The notes: a model not told the origin generated them from the sequence alone. Positions 43,215 to 55,410 are shown, counted from the stretch's first letter. The stretch is 64,000 nt of DNA from Littorina saxatilis (GCF_037325665.1 NC_090258.1:39295054-39359053), one strand, 5' to 3'. Numbers and translations are program-made.

Positions 43215-44890
43215 TTTCAGACGAGCATCTGCATACACAAAGTGCAGTTTAATAAATAATGTTCGGCTGTTTCATTTGGATCATCACAAACACACTGTGC
43301 GTTATCTTTTAAAGGGCGTTTACATAAGTCTGAATTAAGGTTACTAATATTTAAACGTATTCTGCAGTGTTGAACTTCTGTCTGTCGTTTTCCAAAATAA
43401 TAAGCTGGTACACTATGATCAGGACTTTGTAAATAATGCTTAAACTCGCTTATTGAATTTGTTGTTTTAATCACATTAGGCAAATTATTCCATAAAACTG
43501 TGGAGAATGGAATGAAGGATGTTCGGAACATGTCTGTCCTATGTGCTGGTACGAATCTTTCAAATGGTCGTCTTCTGTGGTAGGGATTTAGGGAAGAGAC
43601 TAGTAGTGCCAAGAGGTTAATTACAAATTGTGGACATTTACCATGAACCATTTTGTGAAATAAAATTAATTTATGTCGTATTCGGCGTTCCTTTAAACTA
43701 CAAAAACCACTTTCTTTGTAAATCTTATCATGGCTTGTTCCCCGCACACCGCCAATTATAACACGTAATGCTTCAAGGTAAAATTTTTCAAGTGTTTTTG
43801 ACAAGGCTTCGGTACAATTGTCCCATAACACATCAACATAATCAAAATGTGGCAGAATAAAATATTTATATTATTTCCAAACTATTTCTGCAAAACTTAT
43901 ACTTATAATATCTTAATCAACAAAGTGGTCTTTTTCACAATATTTCTGATTTGAGCGTCCCATTTACAATTGTTTTGCAAAAAAAAATGCCAAGATGCTT
44001 GTGTTCTTGAATGTCTTCCAGGAGATTTCCATTAAAAAATAGAGGGTCATTTTGGTTTAAATCACGTTTTATATTCAGCAGTTTGATTTTGGTTTAATTA
44101 AATGTAACTTTCCAACGTGCTGCCCAACTACTAATTTTATCAAGGTCTGAATTAAGAATTTCAGCACGCCGTATCGGGTCATTTAATGCAAGTGACAAAC
44201 TAGTATCATCAGCAAACAATTTGATAACAGACTCAATATCATTTACAATATCATTTATATAAATCAAAAATAACAAGGGGCCTAACACTGAACCCTGAGG
44301 AACGCCTGCTTGTAAACCTTTCAACTCTGACTTGGCACCTTTAACAACAACTGATTGAACACGGTTTGTTAAATAGCTACGAAACCATGACAATAGTCGG
44401 CCTCGAACACCAATCGACTCCAGTTTTACCAATAATCCTTTGTGCCAAACTTTATCAAGAGCTTTCGACACATAAAAAAATACCGCCTGTGTTGTTAAAC
44501 CGTTGTCGTAGTTTGAACACAAGTCATTTTATATGGAGACAAGTTGACAGATCGTCGAGTCGCCGGGTATAAAACCGGACTGTGTAGGTGTGCGAATGTT
44601 GTTGGATTGTAAACAGTTATATAATTGGCTGTGAATACATCGCTCCAAGACTTTGCCAACACAACTCAACAAGGAAATCGGACGATAATCATTACAAACG
44701 TCTGCAGGACCTGTCTTATAAATAGGCGTAACATTGGCTGTTTTCCAAATGTTAGGATAAACTCCTTCCCTCAGGCTATTGTTGAAGATGTACGTCAGTG
44801 ACTCCGACATAACATCTAATGCTGCTATGAGAAGTCAAATCGGGACCACCAATCGCACTTTTATAATCCTTTGCAGCTGCAACTATATTG
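43215..44890 (-). mobile_element. LINE reverse transcriptase fragment, decayed
   Basis: Three minus-strand frames cover the order NDYRPISLLSCVGKVLERCI (44810-44529), GVPQGSVLGPLLFLIYINDI with LFADDTSL (44522-44094), and a C-terminal part with TVLWNNLPNVIKTTNSISEF and a Cys/His motif CVCDDPNETAEHYLLNC (43831-43217). Frame changes and at least one stop separate them. Both ends are truncated. The C-terminal Cys/His motif is common in invertebrate non-LTR elements. The clade is not assigned. Confidence 0.85.
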
Positions 44891-44899
44891 TTGACAAGT

Positions 44900-46495
44900 G
44901 ATTAATGGGAACATTATTAAAATATTATCCTTACGTTTAATTGAATCAACATAGAAACCCTTGTTCGCACCTGACTGCGCAACGCCAGCTGTCACTTTAT
45001 GTGTGATACGGTTTTATCTTTTGTTTTCCACAACAACAACAACAAAGTTTGTTTGGTTGTTCCAATTAATATCTGTATGTACCTCGATCGTAAAAAAACC
45101 TAATTAATTAGTTAAGAGAAGTTGTAACCTCTTAATTAAATGCCATGTAATGTATGTTTCGATTTATATTATTGAACGTTTTTTTGCTGTTGAGTGTGTG
45201 TGTTGGTGACAGAGACGAATTCTGATGAGCGTAGGCGAAGTTCCAATCAAGGCAAATCGTTAGAAATTGGGGGGGGGGGGGGGGGGGGGATAGGAGGAGG
45301 TGAGATGGGAGGGGGCGAGTAGGAACGTCACCGTTTGCTCCCCCGGTAAGGTTGACTGGTCTGAGAAATCAATTCTGTTTTGATCTTGTTGATCGATAGA
45401 GTTGACAACATATGATTGTGTTGCAGTGAGTTTTTTCAGAGGGTGAGAAATCAGGAGAAAGAGACTCACAAAAAGTAAGTGCGAGCGATTAAGTTTAAGA
45501 GTGATACGGTTTTATCTTTTGTTTCCACAACAAAGGAAAACAAAGTTTGTTTGGTTTAAATCAATTGATAAAATAAAATGCAATATAAAAGAAGTTTAAA
45601 TTGATGTTGATATTTTAACATGCTATAGTCGGTTGTTGTTTTATTTCCGCCATGTCATAGACGAATTGTTATGGTCAGACAGAACCCGTGGATTTCTTTT
45701 CTTACGGTATGAAATATTTATTTATTTCACCGGACCAAGTGTATTTGTATTTTTAAACTATTTGTGAGTTTTATCCTGTTTAAATATTTTGTTTGTAATT
45801 ATTCATGTACCTTCATGTGGTTTTCTGAAATACGTTCTTTGCCATACCTTGGGAACATAGGAACTAAAACAATAACCAAATGGTTGGTCACGCTTGTACG
45901 CATCAATATGCATCCAAATATTAAATTGTATGTTGTCAATAAGATTTTTTTCTACCCATTTCAAATCCGGCGACGAAAGTAACCTTGACAGGGGATTCGT
46001 TGACAATCAATTGTTACATTCCAACTTTTTTCTTTTGCTAAAAAGTAAAGCAAGCCGGATATGAAATCTGAAACACAACATTTAAAAGTTCAACACTATT
46101 TGTTGAACTGCTAGAATAACTTTATTTAAATGTTTAAGGGCAGAGATGGCACGGAACGTAAGATTTGTTCTTTGGAGAGCTTTTCAATTTTTTAAGTTCC
46201 CTGATAAAAATAATCTCAGAAAAAGTAGTTTTTCCCTAAAAAGTAATGTCTAAATGATAATGACGGGTTGTTTTGTTCTATATTTTTGGGAGTAAAACAT
46301 ATAGTTTTAGGAAAATAATATAATAATCATCTTCAAGAAAAATGAAGATAGAATTTTGAAGTATGTTTTATTTTACTCTAAACAGGCCCCATAATGTAAC
46401 AAATGAGCTTTTTTTCCATATTGATGAACAGCTCTTGTTTCCTGGGTAGATAGAATAGACACAAAAAGCGGTCGCAAAATTACAGACTCTTTTTT
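44900..46495. other. Non-coding stretch, nothing recognised
   Basis: About 1.6 kb of AT-rich DNA. A G-run lies at 45270-45289. The phrase GATACGGTTTTATCTTTTG occurs at about 45006 and 45502, a short local duplication. Confidence 0.45.
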
Positions 46496-46502
46496 TTTTT
46501 AC

Positions 46503-46545
46503 AGGACGGACATGACGTCATTAAAGACATTTATTCACGCACAAA
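46503..46545 (-). mobile_element. Helentron-like repeat, tiny fragment
   Basis: GGACATGACGTCATTAAAGACATTTAT corresponds to the GGATATGACGTCATCAAAG segment of the family. Confidence 0.5.
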
Positions 46546-46617
46546 AAAAATGAAGAAGAAAATCACCATGACATATCAAACCGAGTGTCTACCAGACGGA
46601 AAAGTAAAGAAAAAGAA

Positions 46618-47416
46618 CAAGTCGCGTTATGCGAAATTACTACATTTAGTCAATTTGTCGAACTCACGGAATGAAACTGAACGCACGTTTTTGCAATCAG
46701 AAAATGATGGAAAATAAGATGAAATTGTTTTTTGGATCGTTTTATAAAAAATAAAAAAAATTAATTACTATTTTCAGATTTTTAATGACCAAAGTCATTA
46801 ATTCATTGTTAAACCTCCAAGCTGAAATGCAATACCAAATTCCGGCCTTTGTCGAAGATTGCTTAGTCAAAATTTCAATCAATTTCATTGAAAAATGAAG
46901 GTGTGACAGTGCTGCCTCAACTCTTACAAAAAGCCGGATATGACGTCATCAAAGACATTTGTCGAAAATATGAAAAAATAGTCTGGGGATATTATTTCCA
47001 GGAACTCTCATGTAAAATGTTATAAAGATCGGTCCAGTAGTTTACTCTGAATCGCTCTACACACACACACACACAGACACAGACACAGACACACATACAC
47101 CACGACCCTCGTCTCGATTCCACCTCTATGTTTAAACATTTAGTCAAAACTTGACTAAATGTAAAAAGAAAAACAAGTCGCGTAAGGCGAAATTACTACA
47201 TTTAGTCAAGCTGCGGAACTCACAGAATGAAACTAAACGCACTTCATTTTTTCACATTGACCGTAGTCCGCCGCTTGTGCAAAACGGAGTGAAACTGACG
47301 AGCCTGTTTAGCGCGGTAGTGGTTTCGCTGTGCTGCATAGCACGCTTTTCTGTGCCTCTCTTCGGTCCAGTAGTTTACTCTGAATCGCTCTACAGACACA
47401 CACACAGACACACATA

Positions 47417-47512
<96 letters not shown>

Positions 47513-48403
47513 AAACTTGACTTAATGTAACAAGTCGCGTAAGGCGAAATTACTACATTTAGTCAAGCTGTGGAACTCACAGAATTAAACTGAACGTAGT
47601 CCGCCGCTAGTGCAAAAGGCAGTGAAAGTGACGAGCCTGTTTGGCGCGGTAGCGATTGCGCTGTGCTTCATAGCACGCTTTACTGTACCTCTCTTCGTTT
47701 TAACTTTCTGAGCGTGTTTTTAATCGAAACATATCATATCTATATGTTTTTGGAATCAGGAACCGACAAGGAATAAGATGAAATTGTTTTTAAAACGATT
47801 TCGGAAATTTAATTTTGATCATAATTTTTGTATTTTTAATTTTTAGAGCTTGCTTTTAATCCAAATATAACATATGTATATGTTTTTGGAATCAGAAAAT
47901 GACGAAAAATAAGATGAAATTGTTTTTGGATCGTTTAATAAAAAAATAATTTTAATTACAAGTTTCCGATTTTTAATGACCAAACTCACTCATTAGTTTT
48001 TAAGCCACCAAGCTGAAATGCAATACCAAACCCCGGGCTTCGTCGAAGATTGCTTTGCCAAAATTTCAATCAATTTGATTGAAAAATGAGGGTGTGACAG
48101 TGCCGCCTCAACTTTTACAAAAAGCCGGATATGACGTCATCAAAGGTATTTATCGAAAAAAACAAAAAAAACGCCCGGGGATATCATTCCCAGGAACTCT
48201 CATGTCAAATTTCATAAAGATCGGCCCAGTAGTTTAGTCTGAATCGCTCTACACACAGAGACAGACAGACAGACAGACAGACACACATACACCACGACCC
48301 TCGTCTCGATTCCCCCCTCTATGTTAAAACATTTAGTCAAAACTTGACTAAATGTATCATACCCAGGAACTCTCATGTCAAATTTCATAAAGATCGGCCC
48401 AGT
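46618..48403 (-). mobile_element. Head-to-tail run of Helentron-like repeats
   Basis: Three units in the same orientation lie at 46618-47163, 47173-47528 and 47530-48356, followed by a partial one at 48357-48403. The first lacks part of the interior. The second is mostly replaced by a 110-bp CA run at 47397-47505. The third is near full length. Each begins ACAAGTCGCGT and ends TTGACT(A/T)AATGT. Confidence 0.9.
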
Positions 48404-48852
48404 ATATCAACATAGCCTGTGATGCTGTATAAACATAGCCTGTGTTGTTGTATAAACATAGCCTGTGTTGCTGTATAAACATAGCCTGTGTTGCTGTATA
48501 AACATAGCACTGTTGCTGTATAAACATAGCCTGTGTTGCTGTATCAACATAGCCTGTGATGCTGTATAAACATAGCCTGTGTTGCTGTATAAACATAGCC
48601 TGTGGTGTTATATCAACATAGCCTGTGTTGCTGTATCAACATTACAGGTTGTATTAACGTAGGTTTTGATGCCGTATCAACATAGCCTGTAATGTATTAA
48701 AATAGCCTTTGATGCCGTATGAACATAGCCTGTGGTGCTGTATCAACATAGCCTGAAATGCATTAACATAGCCTTTGGTGCCGTATCAACAAAGCCTGTA
48801 ATGTTGTATTAACATTGTCCTTGGATGCCGTATCAACATCGCCTGTAATGTA
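48404..48852. repeat. 23-bp minisatellite, array 1
   Basis: About 19 units of the form TATAAACATAGCCTGTGTTGC(TG). The left part is regular and the right part is increasingly degenerate. Confidence 0.93.
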
Positions 48853-49906
48853 TTGACCAGAGATGCCGTACAGAGTCTGAAGTCTATGGAGAAGCGTGAC
48901 ATGGTCAATCGTGTCGAACGCTGCAGAAAGGTCAAGTAGGGTAAGCACTGACACATCACCACCATCCAGAGCAGACAGAATGTCACTGATTACTTTAAGT
49001 AGGGCTGTCTCAATACAGTGAGAAGGGCGATAAGCGGACTGAGAATGCGAGATCAAATCATGGGTGTTCAAATATGACAACAGCTGCTTCAAAACTACCT
49101 TTTCAAAAACTTTGGACACGAATGATAAATTAGATACAGGACGATAATTCTTCAAAATATTGACATCAAGACTAGTTTTTTTGAGAAGTGGTTTGACAAG
49201 TGCAGTTTTGAACAATGATGGAAAAACACCAGATAACAGGCTATCATTGACAATTTGAGTAAGAGTTGGCAACAACACATCAAGATTCTCAAAAAGCAGT
49301 GGTGTGGGTATGGCATCAAGTGGACAAGTTGTTGGTTTGGACTTCAGAATAATGGATCTAAGGTCTTTTTCACTTATTGGCTGAAATGATGGAAAAGAAC
49401 AATCAGTGGGAACATCAACATGACTGGAGGAAGCAGAATGTGCACTCATCTGATCAAGTTCAGAACGAATATCAGAAACCTTCTTGATAAAATAATCACT
49501 GAATACATCTGGCAGCTGACTAGCGGGGAAAACAGTGGGAAGTGGGGATGTCCTTACTGCGGCCGGTCAACCGGTTGCAAATATCCAAAAAAAATTGCTT
49601 GAATCGCAAGCAATAATCTGGGTTTGGAGGAAGGTTGTCTTTGCTGCGTGTACTAACTTAGTTACAATGTCCTTTGCTCCTTGAAATATTTGTTCATGGA
49701 CAGTAAGACCAGTCTTAAGATACCTGCGCTCAGCACGCCTACGGTCACATTTGGCATCATGCAGTTCGACACAGATATCGGAGTACCACGGTGCGGACTT
49801 GGACGGACGGACACGGCGACGTGAAACGGGGGCATGAACGTCAAGAGCAGCACGAAGTGTGGCATCAAGTTGGTCAGCGGACGTTAAACACCAAAGAAAG
49901 AAAGAA
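48853..49906 (-). mobile_element. L2/CR1-type LINE fragment
   Basis: The minus strand encodes a linker region (RRAERRYLKTGLTVHEQIFQ near 49740-49680) and reverse transcriptase pieces: KNYRPVSNLSFVSKVFEKVV, SAYRPSHCIETALLKVIS and LLDLSAAFDTIDH. It stops soon after motif A at the minisatellite. The linker and palm parts are in different frames. It resembles the LINE at 33413-36411 but is clearly diverged. Confidence 0.85.
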
Positions 49907-50212
49907 AGAAAGAAAGTTGGTCAGCGGAGGGGGAGGGGGGCAGCGCGGTTAAAGGGAAGTAAGAAAACTGAATCAACATAGCCTGCGGTGATGTATACAC
50001 ACGGTCCCGAATAGCCATATCGGTTAAAGGGACGTACAAAACAAGCTGTATGAACATAGCCTGTGGTGCTGTATGAACATAGCCTGTGGTGCTGTATGAA
50101 CATAGCCTGTGGTGCTGTATGAACATAGCCTGTGGTGCTGTATGAACATAGCCTGTGGTGCTGTATGAACATAGCCTGTGGTGCTGTATGAACATAGCCT
50201 GTGGTGCTGTAC
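49900..50212. repeat. AAAG run and 23-bp minisatellite, array 2
   Basis: An AAAG run lies at 49895-49915. Eight units of GTATGAACATAGCCTGTGGTGCT run from about 50046 to 50212. This is the same unit as array 1, so the LINE piece lies between two arrays of one minisatellite. Confidence 0.9.
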
Positions 50213-50239
50213 GGACGTCGAGGGCTTTTATGAGTCGCA

Positions 50240-51530
50240 TCATCACAGGAAATCTAGCACTTCTGTTGGTCTTGAGTCAAAACACAAGGCTCCATGTGTC
50301 ACTGTCTGTGTTGTAACTGGCGGCGAGATTCCTGACATCCTTCTCACCAGCATATTCCCTGGCTTCAGTGTTCAATGTCCCCTTCTGCTTTTCAGGGATG
50401 ACATTTGGCAGCGGTTTGGCAAGTTTCTTCAGTACCTTGCGAAACCGAGGATCTGAAACAGCTGCAGGTTTAAGACAGCTCAGCTGAATGATGGTAGAGT
50501 TGTCCAGAGTAAGACTGTCAAGCAGCAAGCAAGACGCCTTCCCAAAGCCTTCTCTTGGTGTGCCTGCCATATCAGCTGCCCAGTGGCGAGACTGCTTGAT
50601 GCCCTTCATGAACGCAGCATGGCAATGTTCCCCAGCGCACAGCACAGTTCACCATCAGCCACCTGAATAGATCGCAAGCGCAATCTTCTCTTTCAGTTTA
50701 ACCATTCCTTTCACTGTGTCTGGAACATGATTCGCCTTGACAAACAGCATCAGAAATTCCTGCACCAAAGAAAACATCAGCTCATGGTGGATGTGGAGAA
50801 CTGTTTTGTTTGACTGAAGAAGCTTGGTTTAGGTCTCCAGATTTTGTATTAGTCCTCTGTAGGCGAAGGCGAATGTTTATTGCGACAAACACAATGTGTA
50901 TGTACAAGGGGGGAGAGAATAATTCACAGGTGAACAAAGTGAACGCCAACTTGACTGTCCGGAAGCCAAGCAACTTAAAATCAACACATGGAACAAAAAC
51001 AAAAGAAGAAAACAAATACAGCACGTTCAGACAAGGATTATTAAGTTATTCAATCACACCAGTCTATTTCACAATTGTGCTTCTCTCTATGTCTTAACGT
51101 GTAGAATACGTTATTTGACAAAGTCCCCTGTAGAGATCAATAGTGGCTTGAAATTGGATGTAGTCCGTAAACAGACCAGTGAGGATCCTGTCCTTTCTTG
51201 AAAGGTTTGATGACGTCTTTGATTGCTTGGCCTGTGCAACTTTGAACACTCTGATCCTGGCTGCTTCACTGGACTTTATGTATTAGAACTGTTTTAATGT
51301 AAAAATGTGTAATGATTAACTTGTGGGGTCCTGATTTGGCCTATTATGGTCCGCTGGACCCGAAAAGCAATAGCTAACTAACTAACTAAGCTTCACTGGA
51401 CGACACGGCATTAAGGAATTTTTAATTTACCTGTGAAGAATCCCATGGTACGAGAACCCTATCATTTTAGGTGCAAAATGATTCAGCACTGAGTGGAACC
51501 CTTCAATTGCTGGTGTCTGAGGCCCCGTCG
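50240..51530 (-). pseudogene. Decayed coding region, transposon-associated type (unrecognised)
   Basis: Minus-strand coding-like blocks follow one another: FLNAVSSSEAARIRVFKVAQ to DYIQFQATIDLYRGLCQ (about 51420-51130, disrupted), MFSLVQEFLMLFVKANHVPD (about 50780), and the 122-codon frame 50645-50277 with DSLTLDNSTIIQLSCLKP and FRKVLKKLAKPLPNVIPEKQ. The last part resembles C-terminal regions of transposon-type proteins common in marine invertebrates (a leucine-rich LSCLKP...LPxxIP pattern). I do not recognise a named family. Stops, frame changes and a retroposon insertion show it is dead. Confidence 0.5.
51275..51389 (+). mobile_element. 5'-truncated retroposon with CTAA tail
   Basis: A 115-bp insert ending in AGCTAACTAACTAACTAA is flanked by the 12-bp duplication GCTTCACTGGAC (51263-51274, 51390-51401). 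Its end, CCTGATTTGGCC...GGTCCGCTGG, resembles the 3' end of the SINEs at 58014 and 59954. Confidence 0.85.
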
Positions 51531-51533
51531 ACA

Positions 51534-52080
51534 ACTCAACTCAACTCAACTCAAATTTTATTGGCTTCAATTTTCATAGAAGAATTTGTCTTGCGCTTGG
51601 GAGAAAGTAAGAGTATAACATATAAAAACAGCATTCATATCACATTTCATGTATCACACACAGTAATCACTAGTATAAGCCTACAATTATCACATTTGTA
51701 CATCACACACAATATATACATTACATAACATACAGCAAGCTTCCATCTCCCGACCCCCCCCCTCCCACACATACATATCCTCGCACGTGCGTCGACTCCA
51801 TACAAATGACATCATCAGTCCATTAACTAAAATGCACAATGACTAGTAGTGGGTACATGATACTTAATACGTGCTCAACTAGACCTGCTAACTAAAATAA
51901 TAACAGAAACAAAAACAAGGACTGGGCACAACATTTACACGTGTGTGACCTACTTACATCAAGTGCCTGTGATCTATGATTGCGTTTAAAGTAAAACATG
52001 AATAATGCCGATGTTTGCTAACAATGAATACATAACAACTAGGATAAGAATGTATGTGCTTTCATAATATGATTATTTTA
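51534..52080 (-). mobile_element. LINE 3' UTR fragment
   Basis: The minus strand ends AAATTGAAGCCAATAAAATT followed by TGAGT repeats (51534-51553), a LINE 3' terminus. No coding part remains. The left (5') limit is uncertain. Confidence 0.55.
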
Positions 52081-52083
52081 TAA

Positions 52084-52640
52084 AACACAGTGGGGAAATT
52101 TGGAAAATAATTTTTATACGAAACTGCGCACATCGAGTCGAGCTCTGTAGCGTGTGTGTTCGGAGGCAGGAGACACACATGGCTGTGGATATTAATTGTT
52201 GTGAGATTCGGTGGATTAAAAAGGATACCCCGACTTCGGCAGGGCAGAAGGAGGTACAAAACGGTGTGCTGTATTGCTGTGTGTGAGTGTGCTGTGCAGA
52301 CCTTCTGTGTTATGTGCATGTTCTATTCTAGTCTGTCCGTAGGCTTCCTCTGAGGGCCTATTGTGTACAAGGGGAGGTCACTTCCGCCTTATAAACAAAC
52401 ACATGTGGAGACCCACAGAAATACCATAGCATCGTAGTGAAAGAGGGCAAAAATACTGATAACAGCAAGGTAAGACAGGTCTAGGACATTATTTCTAGGA
52501 CTGACTAAGCAATAGAACAACATCATGATCTTCATAAGCAAATGATAGTGAGAACAAAACAGAATTCTTACTCTTCTGACTGCTCCCAGTGATTGACATT
52601 CAAAACATCCATCCTGTTCTATTCTAAATAGTTGTAAAAT
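52084..52640. other. Non-coding stretch, nothing recognised
   Basis: No supported gene. Part of it may be the 3' UTR of the LINE to the right. Confidence 0.4.
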
Positions 52641-52849
52641 AACTTCATAAGAATCATATTAAACATACATACTTGATTTGTTTAAACATAATTCTAGTGT
52701 AAAAGTATACTTTATAAGTTGTGGAGATAATTTTAAAACGTGAAGATAAAAGACACAACAATAACATGACAACATTAGAGTACAATGCATTCCTAGCTAG
52801 CTCTGAGGAAAACACCATTGTACATTTTTCAGTTTCACATGTGCATGCA

Positions 52850-55168
52850 CTAAGTGGTATCATTGAGAACTGAGATGGCGGATGGAATAAACGACTTCCG
52901 CATGCGAGAGGTTCTACACTTTGCAGCTCTGTATCTACGCCTAGATGGCATGAGTGCAAACTGATCATGCAGGGGGTGCGATTCATCTTCAACGACCTTT
53001 CGTGCTTTTGTGGCTGTTCTCTTATGCACCAGTTCATCCAAGCTTGGGAACTGAACCCCAACCACCTTTTCTGCCTGTCTGATCACTCTTGCCAGATGGC
53101 TCTTGTCCTCTACAGTAGCCCCATAGTACCATACCATGAGGTTGAAGGTCAAAACACTTTCAATGCTGGCTCTGTAGAACATTGCCAGTATTTCAGGGCA
53201 GACCTTGAACTGCTTGAGTTTCCTCAGAAAGTACAATCTTGAATTGCACTTGCTAACTACCTTGGCTATGTGTTTTGACCACGAGAGATCTGAACTGATG
53301 ATGCAGCCCAAGTATTTGTACTCTTGTACTTGTTCTACCTCTTTCCCCCCTATCACTAGTGGCTCTGTTTCCTTTTCCCCTCTCCTAAAGTCTGTGATCA
53401 TCTCTTTTGTTTTGCCCACATTGAGGTCTAGGCTGTTCTGGTCACACCACTCTACTAGTTTGTCCACCTCCTGTTTGTACACTGTGTCATCATCATTCTG
53501 TATCAGGCCTACCAGAGCTGAGTCATCAGCAAACTTCGAAAGTTTGCCATTGGTGGCTCTACAGTCGTTGGTGTACAGGGTGAAGATTGTCGGAGACAAA
53601 CAGCAGCCTTGTGGACTCCCTGTACTGATCTCGAGGCTGTCTGAGATGACCCCGTCTACTGCCACGTACTGAGATCGACCCACCAGGAAGTCGATAATCC
53701 ACTTGATGATCTGTGGACTGACTGACAGAGCGTTCAGCTTGTCGTACATGAGGCTAGGCTTGACTGTATTAAACGCGGAACTAAAATCCACATATAACAC
53801 TCTAGCTGAGGTGTCGGGCTTCTCTAGATGTTCAAGGATGCTGTGAGCGATCAGAATGGTAGCGTCGTCTGTGCCTCTGCGTGCTCTGTAGGCAAACTGT
53901 AGCGGATCCATCTGATCCTCAGTTTCCTGCAAGAGACGCTTCAGCACCAGCTTCTCAAGACATTTCATCACCACTGGTGTCAATGCTATAGGCCTATAGT
54001 CATTGTTTTCTTTGCAGATTGCTTTTTTGGGGACTGGGATAATTTTGGAGGTTTTCCACAGAGAGGGGATTTTGCCTGCCAGAAGGCTCATGTTGAAAAT
54101 TGCTTGAAAAACACCAGCTAGTTGTTCAGCACATGTCTTGAGTAGCCTAGGGTGAATGTTATCTGGTCCCTGTGCTTTGTTTGGCTTCAGTTTGGAGAAA
54201 ACAGCCCTCACCTCTTCCTCACTAACCCTCAACCCATCATCAGGCTGGACTCTCTCTAGCTCTTCAAATACCTCCTGCATCTGACTGTCAGGCTTGTCAA
54301 ATCTTGCATAGAAACCATTCAGTTCATTAGCAAGACTGACTGTATCACCACCCTGAGAGATGGTTGTGGCTTTTTTCTTTTTTGTACCAGTTATCTCCCT
54401 TACACCCTCCCACATCCCCTTTGCATCCCCCTGTGCCAGTTTGCTTTCTACTTTCTCTTTGTATCTCTTTCTGCACTTTTCTGACACTTTCCTCAAGTTT
54501 CTTTTCCCCTCAGGCCCATCATGTTTTTCCTTAAGTGCCTCTTTAAACTCTTTTGTCACCCATGGCTTTTGGTTTGGATAGACAGTGACAGTTTTCTCTT
54601 CTACACATATATCAGTGCAAAAATTGATGTAACTGCTAACAACATCAGTCATCTTGTCAATATCATCATCCTCAAAAACATCCCACAGTGTACAATCAAA
54701 ACACCCCTTCAGTCTCTCCACACTCTCCTCATTCCACACTTTCACAGTTTTCTTTTGCACAGGCTCAGACTTCAGTTTTTGCTTATGTTTGGGGAGGAGC
54801 AAGACAGACTTATGGTCTGACTTTCCCACTGGGGGTTTCCCCACTGAGATGTAGGAGTCTTTGACGTTTGTGTACAAGAGATCAAGTGTCTTTTCTTTCC
54901 TTGTTGCCACAGTCACCTGCTGGTAAAACCTTGGGACCTTTAACTTACACTGGTTAAAGTCACCACAGATAATGATTACACTGTCTGGCTTTTCAGCCTG
55001 TATGTTCTCCACCTTCACTGTGATGTCCCTGTTCACCCTCTTGGCGTTTGATTTGGGGTGGGTATATAGTCCTATTACTGTCACACAGCATGGTATGTCC
55101 TTCTTAAGCTGGGACGGATCAATTATGTCAAGCAACTTGATGGACGGCTTTGTTCCTGAAACAGTCAC
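52850..55168 (-). CDS. LINE ORF2: partial endonuclease and complete reverse transcriptase
   Basis: A 770-codon frame without a stop. The endonuclease part has SVIIICGDFNQCKL and GKSDHKSVLL but lacks its N-terminal ~80 residues. The reverse transcriptase has NDYRPIALTPVVMKCLEKLV, LYVDFSSAFNTVKP (motif A), STGSPQGCCLSPTIFTLYTN (motif B) and SKFADDSALVG (motif C). The C-terminus HPLHDQFALMPSRRRYRAAK, then RKSFIPSAI, is characteristic of a Rex1/CR1-like lineage seen in fishes and invertebrates. It differs from the other LINEs in this window. The open frame points to a fairly recent insertion. Confidence 0.92.
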   Translation of the reverse strand: MTVSGTKPSIKLLDIIDPSQLKKDIPCCVTVIGLYTHPKSNAKRVNRDITVKVENIQAEKPDSVIIICGDFNQCKLKVPRFYQQVTVATRKEKTLDLLYTNVKDSYISVGKPPVGKSDHKSVLLLPKHKQKLKSEPVQKKTVKVWNEESVERLKGCFDCTLWDVFEDDDIDKMTDVVSSYINFCTDICVEEKTVTVYPNQKPWVTKEFKEALKEKHDGPEGKRNLRKVSEKCRKRYKEKVESKLAQGDAKGMWEGVREITGTKKKKATTISQGGDTVSLANELNGFYARFDKPDSQMQEVFEELERVQPDDGLRVSEEEVRAVFSKLKPNKAQGPDNIHPRLLKTCAEQLAGVFQAIFNMSLLAGKIPSLWKTSKIIPVPKKAICKENNDYRPIALTPVVMKCLEKLVLKRLLQETEDQMDPLQFAYRARRGTDDATILIAHSILEHLEKPDTSARVLYVDFSSAFNTVKPSLMYDKLNALSVSPQIIKWIIDFLVGRSQYVAVDGVISDSLEISTGSPQGCCLSPTIFTLYTNDCRATNGKLSKFADDSALVGLIQNDDDTVYKQEVDKLVEWCDQNSLDLNVGKTKEMITDFRRGEKETEPLVIGGKEVEQVQEYKYLGCIISSDLSWSKHIAKVVSKCNSRLYFLRKLKQFKVCPEILAMFYRASIESVLTFNLMVWYYGATVEDKSHLARVIRQAEKVVGVQFPSLDELVHKRTATKARKVVEDESHPLHDQFALMPSRRRYRAAKCRTSRMRKSFIPSAISVLNDTT

Positions 55169-55329
55169 AATCTAAATGAGTATTGAGATTGTGATATGTA
55201 CATAACTTAAAGGTCATTTTATGAAGCAACAACTATGGCATACATGAATACGCACTCAATCTGTGAGAATACAGTACAAACCATCTGTTAGTAGACTTTA
55301 ATTATGGCATATGAAGATTTTCCTTTTTA

Positions 55330-55410
55330 TTTCACCCCCCGCGGGTTAGGGGGAAGAATTTACCCGATGCTCCCCAGCATGTCGTAAGAGGCGACTAACG
55401 GATTCTGTTT
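55330..55410 (+). repeat. GC-rich segment with three consecutive hairpins
   Basis: CCCCCGCGGGTTAGGGGG, then ATGCTCCCCAGCAT, then GTCGTAAGAGGCGAC each fold on themselves, one after another. The sequence looks like a conserved structured repeat and may belong to the 5' UTR of the LINE that follows. Confidence 0.55.
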
